IMG/VR virus record: IMGVR_UViG_3300028025_003712
Location: 1-39,512 of that record
Source of the DNA: a virus
DNA length: 39,512 nt
Strand: one strand, 5' to 3'
Position numbers and translations under genes: made by a program. Below the pieces are notes generated by a model that saw nothing but the letters and a program-made list of their open reading frames with translations, had not been told where the DNA came from and did not search any database. Shown piece by piece: positions 21,661 to 30,693 of the stretch (its first letter is position 1; the number at the start of each line of letters is the position of its first letter).

Positions 21661-24600
21661 CCAGCGCAGTCAACCATGCCTAACCATTGAGTTCCATCCC
21701 ACTCGAAGCTAATGTACACTCCGCCAATAAACCTCTTGTACCAGCCCGCTGGAGCTAATGTAGTTCCGCCAGCGTCAGTATACAAAGATCCGCTAACCCC
21801 AAACGATCCTGTGTAGTAGTAGGTGTTGAAGGCTCCAGATCCACAAGAAGATCCACTAGTTAAGCCATACGCTAAGCTAACAGATGTTGTTGGTGGAGGC
21901 GTTGTAGTTGTTGTCGTTGTACTTGTAGTTGTTGTCGTTGTACTTGTAGTTGTCGTAGTTGTAGTTGTAGTAGTTGTCGTGGTTGTTGAGCAATCGTACT
22001 TAACCAATACTTGCCCTGTTATTGATATCTGTAGCGCATATGTAGTCGCTCCGGCATCAACAAAATACCACTTATTGGATCCATTGAACAATGTAACACC
22101 AGCGTCAGTATACACGAAGTCACCAACATCTGGCAACGCACTCGATCCGTCATGATAGAATACAGTGTCATCTACCCCTGAAGAGCAAGACAAGTATTGT
22201 GTATCGTATCCAGTGTTGTCCATGTCGTATGGCGTGTAAGCTGGAGCTGTTGTAGTAGTGGTTGTTGTAGTTGTAGTCGTTGTGGTTCCCGTACAGCTTA
22301 CGCAGTTTACATAAGATGTTGCTGGATTTTGAAGGGTATAACTACTAGGTTGAGCAGTTGCTGAAGAGTTAATAGTCCAGCAATTTCCGTCAGTTGTTTT
22401 TCTTATAGATCCAATAGTTATCACTTGAGACGCTGGATCTACTAATACAGCGGTGTGGGTTGTTCCACAAAGCGTAGCGTTGTAGTAGTTGCCAGGAGAC
22501 AATGTGGTGGTTGTAGTAGTTGTTCCGCAATTGTATACATCAAGTACCACACCATTGTTGTCAACCTTTATTGACTGTCCATTGTTCATTAGGTACCATT
22601 GGCTTCCACCAACCAAAGGAGTAGCTCCGTTCTCGTCTTCGTAAACAATGTCATCTAGTACCGGGAACACAGTGTATCCATTAGAGTACATGTTGATGAA
22701 TGAAGGCACAGCGATAGAGCATGCCGAAGTGGCAGATGCTTGAGGGTGAGCCTTGTCTACTTGAATCTTAATGTATGTAACTGGTTGATTGTTAACAGTT
22801 ATTGTAAATTGTTTAGCGATACTTGTGCCAACGCAGTTTGTAGCTTTCACGACAATAGAGTATTGGCCTGGCGCTTGGACGGTTCCAGATAATGTACCAG
22901 ACGTAGTATCTATACTAAGATTGCCAGGAAGTAGTCCATCTTGACAAGGGCCTGCGCTAGATATTGATACGCCAGATCCAGTTACCACAGAAGCAGTGCC
23001 AGTGATGAAGCAGTAGCTCTTGGACTCTCCCGTAGATACAGTAACATTTTTATATGTCATTGTGTCACAGTCTTGACCAGTAACAACTCCACCTGTGGTT
23101 CCACCATTAATAGTGTAACTAGTGCAACTTGTGTATACCTCATATGACGTAGGGTTATTTGTAGCCGCTATGTTTACGGTAACCTCATCTCCTATTGTGT
23201 AAGACAAGTCTCCTTGCAAAACAACAGGCACAGCCAATTCATTACATCCGCAAGGAGTCACAGTCAATACCGATCCTTCGCTAGATATTTGAATAGCGTC
23301 TGATCCAGACTTGTAATACAAGCTGCCACCATTGAATAATGTGGCCCCAGATGCATCGCTGTATATAATATCGCCCACAGAAGGCTTTGTCTCTGTTCCG
23401 CTATAGTACACAGTTGTAGATGGCGTGCCTGCACAAGCTAGGCTGCTAGAGATGTAGCCACTAGGCGTTACCGTTGTAGACCTTAAGGTAGGATTGTAGG
23501 ATTGGAAAGACCAAACAGAGCTCAATATAGGAGACGTTACATGTAGATATGTGTCGCCAGCTGCCAATCTCATTTGATACAAGTACCCAACTCCATTGTT
23601 AACGGTGCCATCATAAGGAGCCACTAAATTAATATCGTCAGGAGATACCCCAAGTGCAATCAATTCGTTGTAGTTAGCAGAGCTGTTTAATCCAACGTAG
23701 CCACTATCATCAACTAAGTTGTCGTTTAAGTCGTATAGTTGAAATCTTGTTGCACCCACTCCGGCATTGTATTTGACCTTAGTGTAGCCAACTGAGGTTC
23801 CATAGTTAATTGTAACTATGTCTTTATTTAGACTGCCCTTAGACGCAGAAGACCCTGTGCTAGCTGGCGCTACAATGTTTCTATAGTCCCAAATAAGATA
23901 GAAATTAGATCCAGAGGCATTGTATGCAAAATTTGCATTGTACTTCGTTCCGTCAAATACCGGGAAAACCTCGGTAGCTGCTGCGATAAGTGTGTTAATG
24001 TTTGCTGGATCATATGTCGTATTTGTGTCTAACTTGTATAGCTTATTCCCTAGAGTAGGGTTGAACGCTTGAATATTTACTTGACTAGGGTCAGCTGGCT
24101 GACCAGTTGCTGTTAGGGATACAGTATCTCCAACCGCAGGAATTGGTCCCTGGCCAACTACGCCTGTAGATTGCGAGAATAATGACGCTCCCACTGGCTG
24201 CAAGTTTACGTTATTGTATACAGCTCCAGTAGATCCAGAGGACGTCCAGTTGGTGCTTTGCTGTGTCTGAGCTCCGCCAGATGTTGCTGACCCACCAACC
24301 ACTACCACATATTTAGACACTAAGGCCTTGTATGATTGCTGTAGATCTACGTCAATGTCCGTTCCGCATCCAGATAGTCTTATCTTTAAGCTTCTAGGAG
24401 CACCTGCGCCAACGTTCGATGTTAATGTAACCTTTACGAGTGCATCACCCGAGCCAGAGGCTTGAGACAGTGTCGCCCAACCAGTGCCGCTACCTGTATC
24501 TATTAATTGTAGGGCCCATGCTTGAGACGCCTTAATTATAAATGTATCATAGGTACCTGCGCTTCCAGATAGGAAAAATTGATTTCTGTTTACAGACACA

Positions 24601-27600
24601 GAGCAAGGGTTGACCGTTTTTGTGTTGCTAGATATTACATAGACAGCATCATAAGGATCGTATGCTCCTATCTTCTGAGTTTCAGGATCAGCTGAAAACA
24701 AGTCCCTGAACCAGTCTCTCATTCCCTGAGAAGATATCTCCATCATTCCAGATGAATCTAGCTTTATAGCTACGCCTCTTCTAGCGTCAGTGAAGAACAT
24801 ATCATCGCCCCATTTAGCAAAGCTCTCTGGGTTTAGGCTTATTCCGTATTCACCAACAAAAGGAACTGGCATGCCTAGTACCTCTGGTATAGAAGTTATC
24901 GATCCCCCACCAACAGCATCGCTGAGTAAATTCTTTTCGTAAAGAACCCTAAATACCTTGTTCTCCTGGAACGATATTAAGTCAGTATCCCTAGAGTATA
25001 GCTTTTGAATTGAGCCATATGCTTTATCTAAAAACTTGAAGTTTGCCTTAGATAAGTTAAACTCATTTAATCTATTTGTTGTTGTCTCTGATTGGTATAT
25101 CTGAGAGTATGTTATGCCGGCAATTGCCTTGTTCTGCGCATAGTTCTCAACATAAGAGCTAGCCCTAGGCGTTTGTCCAATTGTTGGCTGATTAAAGTCG
25201 TCCCTTATTCTTGCGCTCTCAAGACCATTTCCAAATGTAAACGCATTGAAACCTCTTAATGTAATTTCAGCACCCGAGTTTGTAACCTGAGCTATATCTC
25301 CAGAAGATGGTATTACTCCATGAAGTTTATTCGATCCACTTGTGGTAATCGGGTATGTTCCAGGTAATTCATAAAATATATCAGAGTCTGTATCCTTGCC
25401 TATTGTTTCAAGTATTGTTGGATTGTCTTGTTGCGATAACTTAAATAGAGCTACCATTTTATTTCTAGGCTTATTGTCTGTAAGCTCCCATTCAAAAAAT
25501 GTGGTATTCTCTTTACTATAAATATCGTAGCCCTTTATAAGCATTTGCACTCCACCAGAAATTCCGTCTTGACTTTGTGATCCATTAGAATCTATCTTCC
25601 TGAAGAAAACATTTTCAGATCCATGGTTCTTGCCGTCTTCTGAGTACTGCTTAAATGAACTGTATATCTGCTCCTCATAAAACCATTCCTCTATGTTTTG
25701 ATATCTCCCAGAAGATGTAAACATTTGTTCCGGTTGATCGGCTGCCCCCTGGCTTTCTGATAGATCTATCTTTATTAATGCTCCTGGATTTATAGGTAAT
25801 TCAACTAATAAGTTAGAGCTGTTTCTGTAATAAGGAATTGCAGCAAAACCACCGTCAATATCTGAATTATATGTAAAGCCCGTTGGTCCACCAAACGTAT
25901 TCCTGCCTGACTTGGATCTGCAATTAACCCTCCATGAATCCCCAGGAGTGTAGGATATGCCGGAGCCAAACATGATAAATGCAACCTTATTTCCGCTAGA
26001 ATCCTTTAACCAGTTTCCCTTCTTGGTTCCAACAAACTCAGCGTTCATAGATACCTTTGATTGTATATATCCAGAATTTGGAAACATTCTGTAACTAAAC
26101 CTATTCCCCAAGTCTACTATTACAGAGAACCTCATATCGTTAGCCCCATTGAACTGGTTCAGCGCGGATAATGTGGAGTTCCCTACTCCATAAAATATTG
26201 GTTTTTCTACAATAGCTATTCTAGACGAGTATGGCTGAGAAGCATTTGAAGTCTTATCATTGTTACTAGCGTACCCAAATCCCTCATATTCATATTCGAA
26301 AGTTCCAGATTTAGATGAAAAATACCCCTCTTCTATCTTTAGCTTTATATAAAAGCCCTCCGGCTGTTCATTGGGTGCGTTGTTTAAGAAATTCTTTACC
26401 TTATTCTCTGCCTCAAGTATCTTGTATATTGAATTAGACTCAGTTGCGCCAAGTGGTGTTGATTTTATTGTTATATATGAATCCTTCTGAACCTTGTCAA
26501 TATCCGCCCTCTGTATTAGAAAATACGTATACAAGCCATATTGAAAGTATTGCGTAGGAAATACGTTATAATACTCCGTCTTGCTTTGCTTTATAAAGAA
26601 TCTATACTTCGTCGCAAAACATGGGGCGTAGTTATTTACGGTTACCTTTATGTCATTTTTATCCTTTGCCTTAGATAGGGGTATATTTACGGTATTCTTG
26701 TCAGACGTTAATACAGTAGTCATTCTACCGTAGTCATCTAAATACGCAATTCCAACCTCGTAGTCTCTGCCGCTCTTCCATGTTTTCTTTGGAATGTTCT
26801 TGTCTTTAGCTGTAGATATTGTCGGAGACAATCCAGCTCTCAGGCTAATTGAAATGGGAACATCTTGACAGTTAGAAATATTATAAAACTGCGTATAGTT
26901 TCCATAAGCTAATCTATTGCCGATATACTCCTGAGCCTTAGCTTTAAGGGGAACGTTGTCAAATAATCTAGTAACTTGATCGTCCGGCAACACGGCGTAT
27001 GCCTTGTTGTTCTTAAATGTAAACTTATTTGTAAAACCCGCATCCTTAACAATGTTCTCAACTATGTTGCAGTTAAGAGATTGGCTATCTTTAAATATTA
27101 ACTGGACCTCTTTTACGTTCGAGCTACCAGCATCAAATGTTATTTCTACAGAGTTATTTGCATTGACCATTGACTTGTTACTGCCTGTTCCGTAGTCATA
27201 TGCATATGTAGACGGAAAGAACGCAACCTCAGAAAATGGCGATAGCGCACTATATTCATTGTCTAGATATTTATATCTATACGCAAATCTTATAAATCTA
27301 TCCTTAATGTTATTACTATCGGTTCCATCGTTAGACAAAACAATTGTAGGTGGATTTAACGGAGGAGCAACAATCACCGATATGTCAGCTTCCGTAAATG
27401 CATTTAGCTTGTATGTTCTAGTTACATTAATCTTTCTTGGGGGGTTTAAATTATCCGTCCAGAATAATAAGTTGTCAACTAGGTTTACGCCCGTGATTAG
27501 GTAGCTGGTGTTGAATTTTAAAATCTCCCCAACTCTACCCTTTAATTCAGCAAGCAATATGAAAGTCTCTCCAGTACCGTCACCATTGTCATGATACTTA

Positions 27601-27893
27601 GCGATCATGTTGTAATTGCCAGTGATGAACCAGTATATATTGTTGTTTGCAACGTCCACGTATGATCCTATTGTCGTGCAATAGTCCGGCAAAGAGAACC
27701 CCATATTCGCCGCAGCTGTTCTTAAAGAGGATGCTTGAGTGTTCCCCATAACATTCTGAACAGAACCAACATTCGTTCCGTCAGATGTTCCGACTCTAAT
27801 GTTTCTAGCATCCCTATACTGCCCATTAGGCAATACCCTCTCATCGAGGTCTTTGTTCATTACTCCCGAAGAAAAATTTCTTTTTAATTCCAT
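21657..27893 (-). CDS. Giant modular tail protein with BACON-like domain and Thr-rich tracts
   Basis: A 2078-residue protein. The N-terminus (NKDLDERVLPNGQYRDARN) matches the start of T7 gp12-like nozzle or crAss-like tail stabilization proteins; a long beta-rich propeller part follows to about residue 1090. Residues about 1095-1190 look like a BACON domain, a putative carbohydrate or mucin binder known in crAss-like tails. The C-terminal third is modular: an Ig/He_PIG-like segment near 1660-1700, and four copies of an about 80-residue module (about 1474-1548, 1703-1786, 1882-1966, 2003-2078). These share the core VGD-x-x-Y-x-D, LFNGG, WY and C-terminal C. Poly-Thr linkers lie near 1788-1799, 1868-1880 and 1968-2004. 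It probably binds host glycans. The modules suggest duplication and exchange. Confidence 0.75.
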   Translation of the reverse strand: MELKRNFSSGVMNKDLDERVLPNGQYRDARNIRVGTSDGTNVGSVQNVMGNTQASSLRTAAANMGFSLPDYCTTIGSYVDVANNNIYWFITGNYNMIAKYHDNGDGTGETFILLAELKGRVGEILKFNTSYLITGVNLVDNLLFWTDNLNPPRKINVTRTYKLNAFTEADISVIVAPPLNPPTIVLSNDGTDSNNIKDRFIRFAYRYKYLDNEYSALSPFSEVAFFPSTYAYDYGTGSNKSMVNANNSVEITFDAGSSNVKEVQLIFKDSQSLNCNIVENIVKDAGFTNKFTFKNNKAYAVLPDDQVTRLFDNVPLKAKAQEYIGNRLAYGNYTQFYNISNCQDVPISISLRAGLSPTISTAKDKNIPKKTWKSGRDYEVGIAYLDDYGRMTTVLTSDKNTVNIPLSKAKDKNDIKVTVNNYAPCFATKYRFFIKQSKTEYYNVFPTQYFQYGLYTYFLIQRADIDKVQKDSYITIKSTPLGATESNSIYKILEAENKVKNFLNNAPNEQPEGFYIKLKIEEGYFSSKSGTFEYEYEGFGYASNNDKTSNASQPYSSRIAIVEKPIFYGVGNSTLSALNQFNGANDMRFSVIVDLGNRFSYRMFPNSGYIQSKVSMNAEFVGTKKGNWLKDSSGNKVAFIMFGSGISYTPGDSWRVNCRSKSGRNTFGGPTGFTYNSDIDGGFAAIPYYRNSSNLLVELPINPGALIKIDLSESQGAADQPEQMFTSSGRYQNIEEWFYEEQIYSSFKQYSEDGKNHGSENVFFRKIDSNGSQSQDGISGGVQMLIKGYDIYSKENTTFFEWELTDNKPRNKMVALFKLSQQDNPTILETIGKDTDSDIFYELPGTYPITTSGSNKLHGVIPSSGDIAQVTNSGAEITLRGFNAFTFGNGLESARIRDDFNQPTIGQTPRASSYVENYAQNKAIAGITYSQIYQSETTTNRLNEFNLSKANFKFLDKAYGSIQKLYSRDTDLISFQENKVFRVLYEKNLLSDAVGGGSITSIPEVLGMPVPFVGEYGISLNPESFAKWGDDMFFTDARRGVAIKLDSSGMMEISSQGMRDWFRDLFSADPETQKIGAYDPYDAVYVISSNTKTVNPCSVSVNRNQFFLSGSAGTYDTFIIKASQAWALQLIDTGSGTGWATLSQASGSGDALVKVTLTSNVGAGAPRSLKIRLSGCGTDIDVDLQQSYKALVSKYVVVVGGSATSGGAQTQQSTNWTSSGSTGAVYNNVNLQPVGASLFSQSTGVVGQGPIPAVGDTVSLTATGQPADPSQVNIQAFNPTLGNKLYKLDTNTTYDPANINTLIAAATEVFPVFDGTKYNANFAYNASGSNFYLIWDYRNIVAPASTGSSASKGSLNKDIVTINYGTSVGYTKVKYNAGVGATRFQLYDLNDNLVDDSGYVGLNSSANYNELIALGVSPDDINLVAPYDGTVNNGVGYLYQMRLAAGDTYLHVTSPILSSVWSFQSYNPTLRSTTVTPSGYISSSLACAGTPSTTVYYSGTETKPSVGDIIYSDASGATLFNGGSLYYKSGSDAIQISSEGSVLTVTPCGCNELAVPVVLQGDLSYTIGDEVTVNIAATNNPTSYEVYTSCTSYTINGGTTGGVVTGQDCDTMTYKNVTVSTGESKSYCFITGTASVVTGSGVSISSAGPCQDGLLPGNLSIDTTSGTLSGTVQAPGQYSIVVKATNCVGTSIAKQFTITVNNQPVTYIKIQVDKAHPQASATSACSIAVPSFINMYSNGYTVFPVLDDIVYEDENGATPLVGGSQWYLMNNGQSIKVDNNGVVLDVYNCGTTTTTTTLSPGNYYNATLCGTTHTAVLVDPASQVITIGSIRKTTDGNCWTINSSATAQPSSYTLQNPATSYVNCVSCTGTTTTTTTTTTTTTAPAYTPYDMDNTGYDTQYLSCSSGVDDTVFYHDGSSALPDVGDFVYTDAGVTLFNGSNKWYFVDAGATTYALQISITGQVLVKYDCSTTTTTTTTTTTTTTSTTTTTTSTTTTTTTPPPTTSVSLAYGLTSGSSCGSGAFNTYYYTGSFGVSGSLYTDAGGTTLAPAGWYKRFIGGVYISFEWDGTQWLGMVDCAG
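21880..21990 (-). repeat. Low-complexity Thr-codon tract (linker)
   Basis: The + strand shows runs of GTT, GTA, GTC and GTG (about 110 nt) that encode Thr almost without break, with rare Ser and Pro, near residues 1968-2004. Codons are mixed, so selection for Thr rather than a DNA repeat is likely. Confidence 0.8.
22250..22290 (-). repeat. Second Thr-codon tract
   Basis: About 13 successive Thr codons near residues 1868-1880, between the second and third modules. A third and shorter run lies near 22500-22530. Confidence 0.75.
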
Positions 27894-27895
27894 AA

Positions 27896-28789
27896 TTATT
27901 TAATCCACTTATCCCTACCTCGAAGAGCCATTAATAATCTTCCAGGCTTCAAGTTACTTAATCTTATCTTAGCATTTCTCCACAATGCTGTCTTCTCTTC
28001 TCTAGCTCTTCTTACAACGTATTCTTGCACACCTATTCTATTGTTCAGCATGCACCATTTGATGTATGCATAAATAAAGCTCTCGGCAAACTTGTGCACC
28101 TTGACTTCAGAAGGATCTGCGCTCTCAAGGCCGTCAGAGATGTACTCTAGAACAAGAAGCCTATCCTGCATGCCAGAAGACAAGTTGATCACTCCAGACG
28201 CTTTGTCTATCGTGAATTTAGGATTGACGTTTGCTTCTGAGGTATCTAATCCAAATCTACCGCCAATGCCGTATCTAAAGTACCAGTATCCATCATAAAA
28301 CCAACCGTCTCTTCCATAGTACCAACCATCTAGCAAGTACTTGCTTGTTGGGCTATTTGTTATTCTTTGGATGTCCAATTCAGATGTTCCGGTAATCACG
28401 TTGCCATTGCTGTCGTATAAGAACTCTTTATTGCTGTCTTGTAGGTATGTCTTTGCGTAATTAACCGTTGAGTTCTCGGTCAACTTGAACAACGCACCAT
28501 TTGACTCCATGGAAATTCTCACGTAGTCAACATAGTCTGGAGGAAGAATAAATTTAAGGTCGTCTCCAACGCTAAGCTCAAGAACCTTTACACTCTTCAT
28601 TGCGTCGTAGTTCAACTCTTGCACGCCTTTCTTTGCGTGAAACAATACATTGTATCTCTGTGCGTTATCAATTAGTTTGTCTGGCCCAACATACATAAGC
28701 ATGAAGTTATTTACAACATCAGCTAGTGTTATGTATTGGCCTGATCCCCAAAGATCGCTATCGCTATAGTATTCTAAATCTGTTGACAT
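27896..28789 (-). CDS. Head-tail connector or adaptor protein candidate
   Basis: A 297-residue soluble protein, mixed alpha/beta. The N-terminal helix region (YITLADVVNNFMLMYVGPDKL, LFHAKKGVQELNYDAMKS) and a short beta stretch (LKFILPPDYVDYVRI) are the usual look of adaptor proteins that dock on the portal; the C-terminal helix block is basic and Arg-rich. The gene overlaps the preceding one by 1 nt and ends 3 nt before the giant tail gene. Between portal/capsid and tail genes, an adaptor or connector role is the best guess. I do not recognise a named family. Confidence 0.6.
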   Translation of the reverse strand: MSTDLEYYSDSDLWGSGQYITLADVVNNFMLMYVGPDKLIDNAQRYNVLFHAKKGVQELNYDAMKSVKVLELSVGDDLKFILPPDYVDYVRISMESNGALFKLTENSTVNYAKTYLQDSNKEFLYDSNGNVITGTSELDIQRITNSPTSKYLLDGWYYGRDGWFYDGYWYFRYGIGGRFGLDTSEANVNPKFTIDKASGVINLSSGMQDRLLVLEYISDGLESADPSEVKVHKFAESFIYAYIKWCMLNNRIGVQEYVVRRAREEKTALWRNAKIRLSNLKPGRLLMALRGRDKWIK

Positions 28790-29478
28790 TATTGTTGAGC
28801 GTTTTTATTTGCCTCCTCGTTGGACGCTACCTGAACAATCTCTTGCTCTCTGATAGATACGCCAGCATACTTAAGGATTTTTATAATTAAATCATTTTGA
28901 CACACCTCTGGCAACTCAAAGTCGCTATAGTCCGGTGCGGTCTGGTCAAACAATGGAGCCTGTGTAACTGGATCGGTGTAGTATGTCCACTTCGGATCTA
29001 CAGGGTATCTATTATAAACCATCGATACATTTGTCTGTATAGACGATGGGTATATTGTTATTTTGGTACCAGACTGAGAATACGCAGGATAGTATACACT
29101 CGGAGCTGTGTGATTTGAAAACAATAAATAAGGTAATTTGTTTTTATCAACTCTCTCAACGTCCTTGCTATTGTATAGTATGTTGGTTACGCTGTATACA
29201 TTTGTAGGCAACTGGTATTCGCCAGCAGAGTATGTTAAATTCAATGGTGTAGAGAACTTGTCTATGATCTCAGATAATAATTTTGGTATGTCTGCGCTTC
29301 CGCTATATGATGCTCCCGTGTTTCTCTTTGCAAGCCACTTGTTGTAGTTATAAAACAATTCTTCAAATAATTCTAATTGAGCTTGTCTGGCAAATGCATT
29401 AAATTCATCAGGAGTAAGATATCCGTTGTTATCCTTATTTAGGATGAACATCACAGTATTTCTTACGTTGTTAATCAT
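28789..29478 (-). CDS. Connector-type protein with EF-hand-like loop
   Basis: A 229-residue protein. The N-terminal 45 residues carry a loop NKDNNGYLTPDE (residues 14-25) that fits the 12-residue EF-hand pattern, apart from Asn for Asp at position 1, followed by a long helix (FNAFARQAQLELFEELF). The rest is beta-rich with aromatic strands, like T7 gp11-type gatekeeper proteins. Whether the loop binds calcium is unproven. Its own promoter lies 7 nt before the ATG, directly below a terminator, so this gene and the tail genes form a separate transcription unit. The stop overlaps the next gene by 1 nt. Confidence 0.65.
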   Translation of the reverse strand: MINNVRNTVMFILNKDNNGYLTPDEFNAFARQAQLELFEELFYNYNKWLAKRNTGASYSGSADIPKLLSEIIDKFSTPLNLTYSAGEYQLPTNVYSVTNILYNSKDVERVDKNKLPYLLFSNHTAPSVYYPAYSQSGTKITIYPSSIQTNVSMVYNRYPVDPKWTYYTDPVTQAPLFDQTAPDYSDFELPEVCQNDLIIKILKYAGVSIREQEIVQVASNEEANKNAQQ

Positions 29479-29485
29479 GTCAACG

Positions 29486-29493
29486 CAAAGATA
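29486..29493 (-). promoter_or_regulatory. Promoter -7 element for the connector/tail operon
   Basis: The - strand reads TATCTTTG, exactly 7 nt before the ATG at 29478. It abuts the T-tract of the terminator at 29495-29525. Confidence 0.75.
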
Positions 29494-29494
29494 A

Positions 29495-29525
29495 TAAAAA
29501 AATAGCAGGGACTGTGCCCTGCTAT
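29495..29525 (-). terminator. Rho-independent terminator
   Basis: On the - strand, ATAGCAGGG pairs with CCCTGCTAT (+ strand arms 29517-29525 and 29502-29510) around a 6-nt loop, followed by T7. It ends the head-protein unit directly before the next promoter. Confidence 0.9.
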
Positions 29526-29548
29526 CTTAAATTTTGTGCCTAAATTAA

Positions 29549-29842
29549 TTAAGCAATAGCAACCGCTGAAATAGTAATGCCTGAAGGTAATACAGGAACT
29601 ACGAATTGATTTGGAGCGTTGTCAGCTCTGTTAGCTGTAACGATTGCATCAATGATTGCTTGAACTGTTGAAAAAGTTGCATTACTTGTGTGAGTAATAG
29701 TCAAAATATCAGCAGATGCAGTTGCAGATGCATAGGTAATTGTAACGGTAGTATCAGAAGCTTTAGCTACTAAACCGATGTTGTCTAGGCCTATCAAAAC
29801 CGTTCCGGTAGTTGAAGCCTCAATTTTTAAAAATTTTCCCAT
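29549..29842 (-). CDS. Small Thr/Ala-rich head or decoration protein candidate
   Basis: A 97-residue protein rich in Thr, Ala, Val and Ile, with few charges, predicted to be mainly beta strand (TTVTITYASATASADILTI) with one helix (TVQAIIDAIVTAN). Composition and position, two genes downstream of the capsid gene and behind its own promoter, suggest a capsid decoration or minor structural protein. It is the last gene before a strong terminator, so a high copy number is plausible. No named family is recognised. Confidence 0.6.
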   Translation of the reverse strand: MGKFLKIEASTTGTVLIGLDNIGLVAKASDTTVTITYASATASADILTITHTSNATFSTVQAIIDAIVTANRADNAPNQFVVPVLPSGITISAVAIA

Positions 29843-29851
29843 AATTGGTTA

Positions 29852-29859
29852 CAAATATA
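29852..29859 (-). promoter_or_regulatory. Promoter -7 element
   Basis: The - strand reads TATATTTG, 9 nt before the ATG at 29842. It sits just before the end of the previous gene (29865). Confidence 0.65.
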
Positions 29860-29864
29860 ATATT

Positions 29865-30608
29865 TTATTGCAACAATTTTTCTAGAGACTGTTCTATCTC
29901 GATGCCCTCATCAGTCTTTAAGAATGCTGATAAAGCCGATAGTGGATCCTCCCCCATAGGTACGCTCATCATTTTCTTCTTGTTGTTTGGAAGATTGAAG
30001 AACACATCCCTTCTGTTGTTTCTAAACTGCAATAGACCAGCCTCGATAAATTTAGCTGACTTGTTTCTTAAGTGCAAGTCACTATCGTCTAGCATCTCCA
30101 AGAACTCTTCAGGGTTGTTTTTAGCGTAGACCATAATGTCTCGTCTAATTTCATTTGACGTCATTCTATCAACTCTTCCACCAACCATTACGCGCAATAC
30201 AGCTTCAGCAGCTTCAATTGACATGTCTCTAGCTGCTAATTGAGCGTCAAGTCTAAAGTTCAAATCCTCAACTCTTTCGGATGCGTCTTTTTCTGGATCA
30301 AACTCACTAAATATATCTCCGTTTCCCGGGTGTAGCTCCATGAATCTCTGTAATACTGGGTTGTTTTTTGGTACAGTTAGTACACCATCCTCAAACACAA
30401 TTGGTTCTAAAATAAAGTTTCCATCCTGCTCGTCCTCAAAAGGGGACTTCTGGTTTCTGGCATACCTAAGCGATCTATTACTGCCAGTGGTCTCGTCAAA
30501 ATAGTGAAGTGGGTAACGGGCTGTGTTCCTTGAAGGCAACATAAAGCACAATGGTGCGCTTTCGTCTCTGAGTAAAAATACTCTGTCTTTAAATTCTTTC
30601 TTTTTCAT
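29865..30608 (-). CDS. Conserved head-region protein of unknown function
   Basis: A 247-residue protein. The N-terminal third holds aromatic and Arg-rich strands (VFLLRDESAPLCFMLP, LHYFDE, SLRYARNQ), residues about 60-110 are acidic, and the C-terminal half is helical (MSIEAAEAVLRVMVGG, then NPEEFLEMLDDSDLHL) ending in an Arg/Asn-rich stretch and a helix. It lies directly downstream of the capsid gene, behind a terminator and its own promoter with a 19-nt leader. A role in head maturation or stabilisation is plausible from position; I cannot name the family. Confidence 0.6.
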   Translation of the reverse strand: MKKKEFKDRVFLLRDESAPLCFMLPSRNTARYPLHYFDETTGSNRSLRYARNQKSPFEDEQDGNFILEPIVFEDGVLTVPKNNPVLQRFMELHPGNGDIFSEFDPEKDASERVEDLNFRLDAQLAARDMSIEAAEAVLRVMVGGRVDRMTSNEIRRDIMVYAKNNPEEFLEMLDDSDLHLRNKSAKFIEAGLLQFRNNRRDVFFNLPNNKKKMMSVPMGEDPLSALSAFLKTDEGIEIEQSLEKLLQ

Positions 30609-30627
30609 TTGATTAAAATTAACATTG

Positions 30628-30635
30628 CAAATATA
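30628..30635 (-). promoter_or_regulatory. Promoter -7 element
   Basis: The - strand reads TATATTTG, 19 nt before the ATG at 30608, directly below the capsid gene terminator. Confidence 0.65.
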
Positions 30636-30640
30636 GTAAT

Positions 30641-30672
30641 AAAAAAAATAGTGGGGCTTTTGACCCCACTAT
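30641..30672 (-). terminator. Rho-independent terminator after the capsid gene
   Basis: On the - strand, ATAGTGGGG pairs with CCCCACTAT (+ strand arms 30664-30672 and 30648-30656) around a 7-nt loop, followed by T8. It lies 21 nt after the capsid stop codon. Confidence 0.9.
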
Positions 30673-30693
30673 TGTTAAGTTATTGATTACTTC

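Noticed and set aside
21880-21990. Short tandem repeats resembling a CRISPR array or microsatellite
   Set aside because: The triplets are Thr codons with varied third bases in a long open frame; there are no spaced direct repeats or unique spacers.
21823-22155. Plus-strand open frame coding poly-Val
   Set aside because: It is the antisense of the Thr tract in the tail gene, with no start signal or promoter of its own.
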